Shown in pieces: positions 33,653 to 43,724 of a stretch of DNA of 62,000 nucleotides (the stretch's first letter is position 1; each line of letters begins with the position of its first letter). Below the pieces are notes generated by a model that was not told the origin of the DNA, ran no database searches, and worked only from the letters and a program-made list of their open reading frames with translations. Position numbers and translations under genes: made by a program. The stretch spans positions 52,573,119-52,635,118 of the forward strand of contig CM043952.1 in assembly GCA_014529385.2 (NCBI GenBank), written 5' to 3'. Origin of the DNA: Adiantum capillus-veneris (Eukaryota; Streptophyta; Polypodiopsida; Polypodiales; Pteridaceae).

Positions 33653-35593
33653 GGGAGAGAGAGAGGGTTGGTGAGAGAAAAAGGGAGAGAGTGGAGAGAG
33701 AGAATAAGTGTGTGTGTGTGTGTGTGTAAGATGCCGTTCACACGCCAACCAAAGCAAACTCGAATTTCTCTCTGTTTTTTTTTGTCAAAATTTGAAGCTT
33801 TTGCCGGTAGTTACACTAAAACTTGTGAAAATTTCTTGTTTTTCTTGAAGGCAATCTCAAAAGCTAACCGGGATTTTACAATTTTGCTGATTAAAATACA
33901 TTGGACCCCAGTTTTTTAACACTGATCACGCGCTGCAACGAGAGAGAGGGGAAGCGTGACGGGCAGAGAGAGAGTGAAGGTGTGGGGTTGGTTCACACGA
34001 AGCAGGAGGAAGAAGAAGAGACGTATTTGTGCGCTGCAAGGCACGATCTTCGAGCTCAAACTGGCTTTCTTTTATTTATTTATTTTTATTTTATTTTCCA
34101 ATCGTCCAAAAATACTAAAAATTGGCCGAAAATTAGCCGAAACTTCAAAAAATCGTCAGAAAAGTCCAAACAATTCTACAAATCTTAGAAAATCATCGTA
34201 ATTCACTATTGAGCATTTTCGACATGCAAAAGCATACCAAAAATAGCAAATTTTTTAAAAAATGCGATTTACGACACAGATTTCAACCTGGTCTCCAAAA
34301 ATAGCAAAACGCTCAAAACTCGACCACAGAGGACACAAATGAGAACAAAATGATTCCATAAGTACGCACACACAAAAGCAGCTCGTAAAGATCACAAAAT
34401 CAAATTTTTATGGAATTATCCAAAAATTAATGCAAAAATTAGCAAAAAATTGCCAAAAAATTGCAAAAATTATCCAAAAAATACCCAAAATTTTTCTACA
34501 AATTCTCGATACATTGAGGAATAGTGCAAACAAATAAAATGCACAAGTCACATCAATTCAATTGCCAACAATTTTATCAAATAAATCAAGAATAGGCAAT
34601 TAAACCGGCAAAATTACCGAGAAAATTAGGTAAAAAATTGACGTAATTGAAGTGTGTAAATCCCTGTTTTGAGCACAAAAACACAGCATTATCACTACAC
34701 ACATCAATTATGCAATCCAAACATTGAATTAACCATGCAAATTTCACACTTTTTAGGCGCACACATACTAAAAAATTGGCAGTTTTTACCAATCTTTAGG
34801 TGCGCACACAAAAGGGTTAAATTTGTTGGATTTGCAATGTGACTTCACAAATCAATAGATAGGCATGAGCATAACACAAATGAACCATCACACTTGAAAA
34901 ATCATAATGCACACATTGATTTCTAGGTGCTCAAACATGGGCAAAATAGTGCACACACACCTAAAATTAGCATACACACACTCAATTAGAATGCACACAC
35001 ACTTAATTTTAGTGCACACACACTTGAAATTGACCATCCAAGCATGCAGTTAACTCAATTAGGCATCCAATTAGCAACACACATTCATCAATTAGCAATA
35101 GAAACTTATCAAATTCATGCGCCACCAATTCTTTAAATATTCGGCATTACGACGGCATGAAAATGAAAAATCGCAACATTTTCCATCCAACATAGCATTG
35201 CATTGCATTGCATCAACATACCATAGCATTACATTGCATCATGGTGGGATTTCTACACAATTCTACACATCCTTAGATCCTAGGGAGGTTGAGAATACCA
35301 CCTTAATTACCTTTCCATTGAAGATCAATTGAATGGTCGAATGCTCCAATCCTTCATAGCACATTAGTAAATTAGAAAAAAATAGTCAAATTAGCAAGAG
35401 GTTAGTGAGAAATTAGAGTGTGTTAACACACAATTGTCAAAATATGGTCACACATTAGGGAATTATTAACACAATGCTTCATGCACACACATTCAAAATC
35501 CACAAAAACATAAACACAAAAGTGAATTAGTAGTGAAATTAGTGAGGGAACATATTCTTTTATGCGACAATTACACTAGCGTAAGCCATCTTC
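33653..35593 (-). other. Leader region of an older minus-strand LTR element
   Basis: No gene is visible. The GA-rich target continues at 33653-33710, followed by a (GT)n run (about 33710-33728), then AT-rich sequence with CAAAAATT-like repeats (34080-34560), CACACA-rich sequence (34800-35100) and CATTGCAT repeats (about 35200). It lies between a tRNA-Asp-type primer site and the Gypsy insertion, so it is best read as the long untranslated 5' region of the element whose body holds the Y-D-G ORF. Confidence 0.5.
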
Positions 35594-35611
35594 CCCGGCA
35601 ACGGCGCCAAG
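35594..35611 (-). promoter_or_regulatory. Primer-binding site, tRNA-Asp type (minus strand)
   Basis: The plus strand reads TCCCCGGCAACGGCGCCA, the 3' end expected of plant tRNA-Asp including CCA. The minus strand therefore carries the complementary primer site used by Athila-type Gypsy elements. It sits two bases inside the LTR edge at 35614. Confidence 0.8.
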
Positions 35612-35613
35612 TG

Positions 35614-36000
35614 TTGGGGGTCCCATCGTTGGAATAGCTCTAATGACCAAAAAAATTATAAATCCGGAGGGATGAGCTACTTGACTAGGGCATGAAAACA
35701 CTCACATGGTTAGTGAGCTAATCGTGGAAACACAAATGGTTAACTCTACGAGGTGGGCTTCTCGGCCTATGGAGGAGCTAAGCCACAATGAAGGGCAATC
35801 TCCATATCCACTTCTCTTCACCTCCAATCAACCCAATCACACACACTACAATTGCAAGATGCACACAACACTAATCGTATCATGCAGCACACTAATCGCG
35901 ACACACACATAGATCTATCAAGCACCACACTCCAATCAAACCTACAAGCACACACAAGAAAAAGAGGGCAATCACACAAGATTAGTGTTAGCGGCTGGAC
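35614..36000 (-). mobile_element. 5' LTR (partial) of the older minus-strand element
   Basis: The plus strand starts TGTTGGGGGTCCCATCG next to the tRNA-Asp primer site, so this is the inner end of a 5' LTR of a minus-strand element. The outer end is not clear. It appears to run into the LTR of the plus-strand element to its right somewhere near 36.0 kb. CA-rich tracts fill its right half. Confidence 0.6.
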
Positions 36001-36059
36001 ACACCCTACGGAAAATGACTACTCGGCGGAATATTATTTTTTGGAATTATTCATTTATT

Positions 36060-36520
36060 GATAAAAACTGACATTTCACTTTTGTAGATATTGGGGCTTA
36101 CAGAAGTTTCTAGATTGTATCCCATTTTTGACATTTAGATTGAGTAGATGGTTAAATTGGAACATTAGGGTTTGAGATTGTAAGGTATTTATACCACCTT
36201 TTGACCTTAATGAAAAACCTTTGTCATTTTAAAAAAAGCAAAACTGTGAGTGAGCGTATTGTGTACGAGAGAGAGTGAGAGCTTCATCTTGACTCTACGC
36301 ACGCATCGGTGATGAAACCCTCTTATGGACTCTTGAAGGCTGTAGCTTAGACATTGGGTAGAGACCTCTGTAGAAATTAGTCAAGAGTCGGTCGACGAGT
36401 GTAGATTCAGACCCGATGCTTGCTTCTAGGTGCCTACAGATTGAGCTTTATCCTTAGCTGACAAATCATGTTAGGTGATTTCTCGCTGTGCTGACATCCG
36501 TCGCGGCATATCTGCCAACA
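36060..36520 (+). mobile_element. 5' LTR (inner part) of a plus-strand LTR element
   Basis: Ends ...CTGCCAACA at 36520 directly before a primer site. It contains a TATA-like GTATTTATACC (about 36185) and an AT-rich tract followed by a GA-rich stretch, as in other LTRs here. The outer boundary and any target duplication cannot be placed, and no matching 3' LTR is present in the window. Confidence 0.55.
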
Positions 36521-36538
36521 TTGGCGCCGCTACTGGGG
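36521..36538 (+). promoter_or_regulatory. Primer-binding site of the plus-strand LTR element
   Basis: TTGGCGCCGCTACTGGGG follows the LTR end immediately. It is the TGGCGCCG...GGGGA class of plant Gypsy primer sites, close to tRNA-Asp with mismatches in the middle. Confidence 0.7.
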
Positions 36539-38160
36539 ACGAAAGCCCTAGGTAGGTGACCGAGACTAGTCCTTCAGGACAGGGATTCTCTGGCTTGCCA
36601 GAGTCTCGTTTTACATTTAGATAGGATCGGAGGGTGGAGGACTCTCTAGGTATTAGAGGGAGTGTAGGGAGAGTGTGTCTGGCCTAGATCCTTCGACTTA
36701 GGTAGACTTAGGTAGTTTCTAGGCCTTAGTTGAGTTGATGAGTAGGAGTTGGAGTGGTAGAAGCGGTGGAAGGGGAGCTTGAGAGTCCGGAGAGGCCAGG
36801 AAGCAACCAAAACACCATTTCACATGATGAGTACGAGTAGGGTAAGTAGGACATCATGATTCATGATCTATAGCACTTCATGCATGTTATACTTGCTGTT
36901 AGGTTCATCACAAGGTTGTAAAGGACGCAAAAGAGTGTTTGAAAGCTGAAGTGAAGTTCAAAAGTTATGTGAGTGTTTCTGAGAGAGCTACAGAGCATCG
37001 GGAGCATTTCTATCAGGAAAAAAATTAAATTTTAAGCTAAGAGACATCCTACGTGTAGGATGTCTACAGGTTGATCTGGGGGGAATTTTGAAATTTTGAG
37101 TTGACCAATGTGTTCAGAAGGTAGGTTTTACCCTGTTTTCACCTGGAAAGTGGAAATTTGACCATATCTTGACAGGATAAGGCCAGATAGAAAGAAATTG
37201 CCAAACATCCTACCCAAATTGTGCCAAGCATTATTTTAAGACCAAAACCATAGGGTGGTTGCATGAGCATGATCTGCATGATTTATTGAGTGCCTGAGAA
37301 GGGTTTCATCTCAATTGGGTGAGAAAATTGGGTTCTAAGTAGACTTTAGCATCTCTGACTGAAAAGGGCTAGAACAGCTAAAATTGGGGTCTTTTGAAAT
37401 CTAAACAAAAATCTAAGCATAGCACTGGGTTGTTGACATCAAGGGGAAGCTGTGGCTCAAGTCTAGGGTCAAACAGGCCAAAAAGACATCCTACACGTAG
37501 GATGTGTTTTGTGTGATTTGGCACTCCAAACCCTGATTTGAGCATACCAAAGTGATCAACACATCAAGAGTAGTCTGTGCTTTGCATTTGAATCCATTTT
37601 GAGCAATTAGACATGCTACGCGTAAAATGTCTAATGCATGAAATTGAAGCTAGAAACTGACTGTAGGCATAGCAGGGTGTTGTATAGCCTGAGGCAAGTC
37701 TCCTAGTCAAATTTGGTCCAAATTGGAGTTGATTTGACTGGTCAAACCAACATCAGGCTGCTGGAACATATATCTAATCCATTAACCAGCTTATAGGTGT
37801 CCAAATCAAAAAGTAAAAACAGCTGTGGACTCAGCACATCAAGGGGAGTCTATAGTGCAAAATCCAAGCGAAACAGAGCAAGAGACATCCTACGCATAGG
37901 ATGTCTAATGGAGCTTAGGGAATTGAAAAACTAACTGAGGACATACAGTGATGTTCCAATTGACTTAAGAGTTCCAGAACTTCTTTCAGAAGTGAATTTG
38001 GACCTTGTTTGACCTTTTGACAGAGCAAAGATGGGATTAAGACTTTCCATGTGAACTGACCAACATCCGAGGGAAGTACAGTTCCAAATTAGCAGACCTA
38101 ATCAAGAACATCATAAGTGTATAAAATACATTAGTGGTTGAGGTTAACTCTCGAGTTATA
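36539..38160 (+). other. Non-coding internal remnant of the plus-strand LTR element, with four palindromes
   Basis: No open frame of note. The most striking content is four copies of a 24-bp palindrome (arms AGACATCCTAC and GTAGGATGTCT around two variable bases) at 37042-37065, 37484-37507, 37609-37632 and 37883-37906. The sequence between the copies is unrelated. Confidence 0.6.
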
Positions 38161-38240
38161 CCAATCATTACTAAAACCACCTCTAGCGGTTTAATGCTTT
38201 GATTCGATTGCCGACATTAAGCGCTTGTGTACAGGTATAT

Positions 38241-39529
38241 TCAGCGGCAAAGCAAGAAGTTGTGCGTAGATGTTGTAACTTTCTCATCGTGAAGAGGACG
38301 AGAAACTTCTGGTAGTCTTCCCATGGAGTAGGTTTTTCCTAGAAAAATTAGATTTCTCTCCTCCCACTCTGCAACAACCTTGTGTATACGGTTGTAAAGC
38401 TCATGACCTTGAGAAATGGGTGCTTGTCCATATAAATGAGACCCTGTAACTGTGCGAATGTCATTAACATGATTGAGAGCTTTGATATATGGTAGCAGCT
38501 CCCCAAGGAGGATATTATCCTCCTCATCATCAACATTAAATGATGGTGGAAAAATACAATTCAATGCAGGATTAACACATCCCTTTAATGGTTCATCATC
38601 TACAAGAAGCAATCTTCTTGCATCAAGCCCAAATTTTGATGATGCAATAGCGAGCGGTTTGAAAAGTGCTTCTACTCCTGGATTATCTAAGCGAGTGATC
38701 CTTGATTCTACGCATGGTTGACATTGGCTTTGCCCCCAGATCATAAAGAATGGAAATTTTTCTTTAGCTTCCTTTTCTAAAATCTTGATGATGTCCACAA
38801 CATGCACATCATTAGCAGCTGACCATATCCCTACATTGAAATTGCTAAATAGAGCCTTTAAAAACTCAATGCATCCTGGACGAAGAACAATATGCTCATT
38901 TCCAAACTTTAAGCTCTTCATTTTCTTGGACTTTTGCCAGCATCTCCTCAAGAACAATCCACACAAGCTCACTATTATAGTCAGCATTGGTTTGTTGGTG
39001 GATGGAAGGTCTGACTCACCATGCACTTCGATTTCCAAATCCTGCGGTGCTAAAATATTTGTGTTGGATCCTCCTTCTCGCGTTGCACATGTTCTAGAAC
39101 TTCCATTGCCTTCTACTTCCATTGTGGTGTCATTCTATTTGTGTTGGATTCTCCTTCTTGCGTTGCACATGTTCTGGAACTTCCATTGCCTTCTACTTCC
39201 ATTGTGGTGTCATGCAATCCAATTCCTAACTCTTGGGCTACTAGAATATTTTCATTGGATTCTTCTTCTTCCCATGCACATGTTCTGGAACTTTCACTGT
39301 CTTCTTCCATTGGATTACTCTTTAAATTTATCTCCAGTCATTGTACCAGTTGACCTTCAAAGACTTTTAGATTCTTGTCATCTTCGTCAGAAACTCTTTG
39401 GTTTACATGGAGATTGATAGAATCTTTCTCAGTAGGGTCAGTGGCATTAGCATCCTCTATACCAAGAATCTTGAGTAAAACTTTGTCAGCCACAATATTT
39501 TGTTGAAGGACTGCAAGTTTAAAGAACAC
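38241..39529 (-). pseudogene. FCP1/SCP-like HAD phosphatase homologue without catalytic Asp pair
   Basis: The 293-codon frame 39122-38241 carries the FCP1-homology core: VLRPGCIEFLKALF, FNVGIWSAAN, then LLLVDDEPLKGCVNP and IFPPSF, normal for CTD-phosphatase-like HAD proteins. The N-terminal strand that should hold D-x-D-x-T/V reads MLTIIVSLCGLFLRR, with neither Asp. The enzyme is dead or a binding protein, unless the motif lay elsewhere. Upstream, frames 39310-39113 and 39529-39338 contain three ~30-residue repeats (SSRTCA...NTN). A further coding-like piece (MAIENETSALELKG) lies at about 39830-39700. Frame changes make the whole a probable pseudogene. Confidence 0.75.
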
Positions 39530-39954
39530 CTAATTTTAGATTCCAAAGTATCTACATTTTGATGACTCTTTTTTGTCACACTCTTATAAAAAACTAATCG
39601 CAAATAGCAAATTTACTAACTGACAACACATCTACAATGAATTTATTTTTATGCTCCTTATTGTCTAGAGATTCCTAATCTTTATCTAGCTACATTAGTT
39701 CTTTGTCCATGATGGTGGCGCCTAGAAGTATACTTGGAGAAACATTTATGCCTTTAAGCTCTAGAGCAGAAGTCTCATTTTCTATTGCCATGATCTTCTT
39801 GCATTGGATGATTTCCTTGACTAAGTTTCTTATGGCCTTCAGGCCATACAATTCTCTTTGTAGATATGTCTATGACTTTAAGATAATCCAAAATATGTCT
39901 TTTTATGGCCTCAAGACCATAGGGTTAGGATTGTTCGGAGGTCTCAACATATAA

Positions 39955-41725
39955 ATAGATATATGGCTTCAAAGCCATATGGTACTTTATTTATGTGTCA
40001 CCCTATGGACCTAAGGCCATGGGTTGTCATAGGGCCACAAGATGCCCTCTATGAGCACTAGTAAGAAACCATATATGATTTATGTTGGCACCCTATGACC
40101 CGAGGGCCACAAGGTCTTCCTCTTATGCTAGTAAGAAACCCTTTATGCTACATGTTGTCACTCTATGGCCTTTGGGCCAAAGGGTGACCTCTGCGCTAGT
40201 AACAAATCCTCTATGCTCTATGTTTGCACCCTATGGACCTAGAGCCACAAGGTACCCTGTATGATAGTAATAAATCCTCTATTCTCTATGTTTTCACCCT
40301 ATGGACCTAGGTCCACAAGGTAGCCTCTATGCTAGTAAGAAATACTCTATGCTCAATATTGAAACCCTATGGCCCCAAGGCCATAGGATGTCCTCTATGC
40401 TAGTAAGAAAAACCCTCTACGCTCTATGTTGGCACCCTATGGATATTTGAGGGCCACAAGGTACCCTTTATAATGCTACTAAGAAACCTTGTCTACATTG
40501 GCAACCTACGGCCCTCGGGCCATAGGGTGCATCAAATGGCTCCTAGGCCACATGGTGCCCTCTATGCTAGAAAGGAAACCTCTGCGCTCTACATTGACAC
40601 TCTATGGCCCCAAGGCCATAGGGTTCCCCTTACGCCTAGTATAAAACCATTGAAACTCTATATTAGAATCTAAAGACCATAGGCCACAAGGTGAGCTCTA
40701 TGTTAGTAAGAAACCATCTAAACTCTATGTTGGTAGCTTATGGCCCAAAGGCCATAGGATAGCCAAGGAACCCTTTAGGAGCATTCCCCACAAAGACCAC
40801 CTTATGGCCCCATGGTGATTTAGTGGCCTAGGTTCCCTTCTTAAGACTCTTTTATTTTTGTATCATATGGCCCCAGGGAAATAAGCTATCCTCTATGCTA
40901 TCAAAAAACCGTTTATGCTCTTTGTTGGGATCATATGGCCCCAAGGTCATAGGGTGCTCTCTATGCTAGCAAGAAACCCTCCATGCTATATGTTTGCACC
41001 CTATGGCACCAAGGAAACAGGGTGTCCTCCATGATAGTAAGAAACCCTCTATGCTCTAAGTTTACACCCCATTTGACTATGTTGACACCCTATGGCCCTG
41101 GGGCCATAGGGTGCTCCCTAGGGCCACACGGTGCCCTTCAACTTAGGAAGAGACCCTTTATGCCCTAAATTGGTACTCTTTGGCCTCAGGGTCATAGGGT
41201 GCCTTCTATGCTAGTAGGATACATTATATGGTCTAGGTTTCCACTCTATAGTGTAGGACTAAAAGGTTTGCTCTATGAAGAAACCATGTATACTATATGT
41301 TGGCAGTGTATGGCCCTAGGGATAGAAGGAAGCCCTAGGGCTATAGAATGTCCTCTATGCTACTATCATATGGTCTAAGGGATAGATAGTGACCAAGGTA
41401 TCATGTGTATGAGAATTCTCTACTATATATACAAAAACCACTTTATGGCACTATGGGGTCCCAAGGGCAATAAGGTGCTATAAAAAGCCCTCTATGCTCT
41501 ATGTTGGCACCCTAGGTCCCAAGGCCATAGGGCGGTGTTTATGCTAGTAAAATTTCCTCTATGCACTGTGTTTACGTGTATACTTATAAGAAGCCATTTA
41601 TGAACTATGTTGGCATCTTATGACCCTAGATCCATAAGATGTCCTCTATGGTAAAAGAGAAACTATACATGGGATATGATGGCATCCTATGGTCCTAGGT
41701 CCATACGGTGTCCTCTATGCTAGCA
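39955..41725. repeat. Palindromic-core repeat array A
   Basis: Dozens of copies of a core CTATGGCCCNNGGGCCATAG, often one base wider on each side, are spaced roughly 60-110 bp apart. They are embedded in a looser consensus containing CTCTATGCTAGTAAGAAACC and CTCTATGTTGGCACC. The two arms of a core tend to match each other while the centre varies. No genuine gene lies here; short frames are repeat translations. Confidence 0.85.
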
Positions 41726-41889
41726 AAATGTGTAAGCTAAAAAATGCGATAAATATGCAACACGATAAATTGAATCATTATCATACATCATACATTTGTT
41801 GCTTTACCACACAGTTGAAGGGGTCTTTGCCTTCAAATATCATCATAACATTCAAACATTTAAATAAAAATTTCAAGTACTTTAATTCA

Positions 41890-42285
41890 CAAATGCATTG
41901 ATCTGTTGGTGGATGGAATGTCCGGCTCACCATGCACTTTGATTTACAAATCCTGAGGGGCAAAAGTATTTGTGCTGGATTCTTCTTATGGTATTGCACA
42001 TGTTTTGGAACTTGCATTGCCTTCTACTTCCAATTTACAAACGTAAACAATGGTTATATATTATACAATCATTTATTTGCAATAAACCTTGATACAATGT
42101 TCCGATTGCTACATTCCTGAGGGGCAAAAGTATTTGTGTTGGATTCTCCTTATGGCATTGCACATGTTTTGGAACTTTCATTGCCTTCTACTTCCATTTT
42201 ACAAACTTAAACAATGGTTATACATTATACAATCATTTCTTTGCAATAAACCTTGATACAATGTTCCAATTGCTACATGACAAGC
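41890..42285 (-). pseudogene. Two duplicated fragments of the FCP1-like gene's repeat exon
   Basis: Segments at about 41900-42030 and 42117-42195 match 38995-39125 (…GCACATGTTTTGGAACTT… near CCTTCTACTTCCA). They are followed in both cases by the same ACAATGGTTATA...ATACAATGTTCC stretch, so about 165 bp is duplicated in tandem (41950-42115 and 42117-42285). They are non-functional exon copies downstream of array A. Confidence 0.65.
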
Positions 42286-42840
42286 TAAAAAATTCTACTA
42301 GTCCTAGCTTCTCTCTATTGAAAAAAATTCAAGATATAAATTCCAATTCTCTGCATCATCTAGAAGAGAAACAAAATCATAGTTTGTAACAAAATACTCG
42401 CACTTTATATCTTTGAATAAAATCTTGTTACAATCAAAGAACTAGATCTTCACATAATCCAAAGGACAAATGCTTCAATAACCATTTATACTCGATGTTT
42501 ACTATCTAAGCAAAAAATTGGCATTTACAACAAATGTTGAATACATGTTTAATCTAGTTAGTTACAATGCAAAGATAATTATTTCAAACGCTTACACCAT
42601 CAATTCACAATAGAAGAACTTACACCCAACAAAAAATGATCATACATCAATTGTTCAAACTCTCATTTTGGAATTTTGAGGACTAAATACTTTTTAGTTT
42701 TTTCTAGCTTATTTCATTCTCAATAGAATATTAAACCTTAATCACAAGATAAGAAATATATGTCCCTAATTTATATGGACACAAGATATAAGGCCAACGA
42801 AAAATGTTATTGAAACATTTAAAGAGTCTTTAGGTGACCT
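42286..42840. other. AT-rich spacer, no gene seen
   Basis: AT-rich with no coding frame of interest, no palindromic cores and no recognisable repeat. Confidence 0.5.
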
Positions 42841-42844
42841 AGAA

Positions 42845-43400
42845 TAACCAACCTATGGTCTAAAGGCCATAGGGTGTCATGTGATGTTTTATAAGATGTG
42901 TCCATAAGAGCTAGGTAATTTGCATCCATGGGGTGATTTAAGTGTCCCTGTGGAGATTCTATGTCACCACCCTATGGCCCTAAGGCCTTAGGGTATCCCA
43001 AATTCTCTTGGATAACTTATGTTTCCTTCTAGAATAGTCCAAATACTCATGACTTTATGTAATCTCTCTATATACATAAGATTGTAGGATAGCTGTGTTG
43101 ACACCCTATGGCCTTAAGGCTGTAGACTAGCCCAAATGCTTATGTGCCCTTTTAAATACTCTATGTAATCACCCTATATCCGTAAGATTGTAGGGTATCC
43201 AAATGCTTTTGGGGGATTCTATGTTGACACCCTATGGGCCTAAGGCTATAGAGTAACCCAGATGCTTATGTGCCCTTTTAGAGACTCGGTGTAATCACCC
43301 TACATCTGTAAGGTTGTTGGGTATCCCATTTTCTTTTGGGGGATTCTATGGCCCTAGGGCCATAGGGTGTCATGTCTACAAAGAACTCTATGATCCTCAA
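42845..43400. repeat. Palindromic-core repeat array B
   Basis: About six copies of the CCCTATGG...CCATAGGG core with a different spacer family (GTAATCACCCTA, GGGGGATTCTATG) lie downstream of the ParB-like gene. Spacing is around 100 bp. Confidence 0.75.
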
Positions 43401-43724
43401 GTCATAGTGTATTCTTCCCAAACCTCATATGATCAATTAACTTTAAAGTATTACATAATATATATCTTATGACCATCTATAAATGTAGAATTATATTTAC
43501 CAAAACATTTCCATATAATATCATACACTTAAGTCTAATTCATTTATTGTGAAAAAACTCAAATTCACAAGTTCACATTTTTTCAAAGAAAATAAATTGA
43601 GAACAATAACGAGCCAAACATCAATGTTTTTAACATCATGGGCAGATTTGAGATGGGACAAATAAAATAAAATGACAACAATAATAATCTAAATATCAGT
43701 AATGTAATATCATGGGTGGCTAGC

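Noticed and set aside
37042-37906. Rho-independent-type terminators or miRNA hairpins at the four palindromes
   Set aside because: Arms of 11 bp with a two-base loop do not form a stable short-loop hairpin of either class. They are better read as dyad binding sites.
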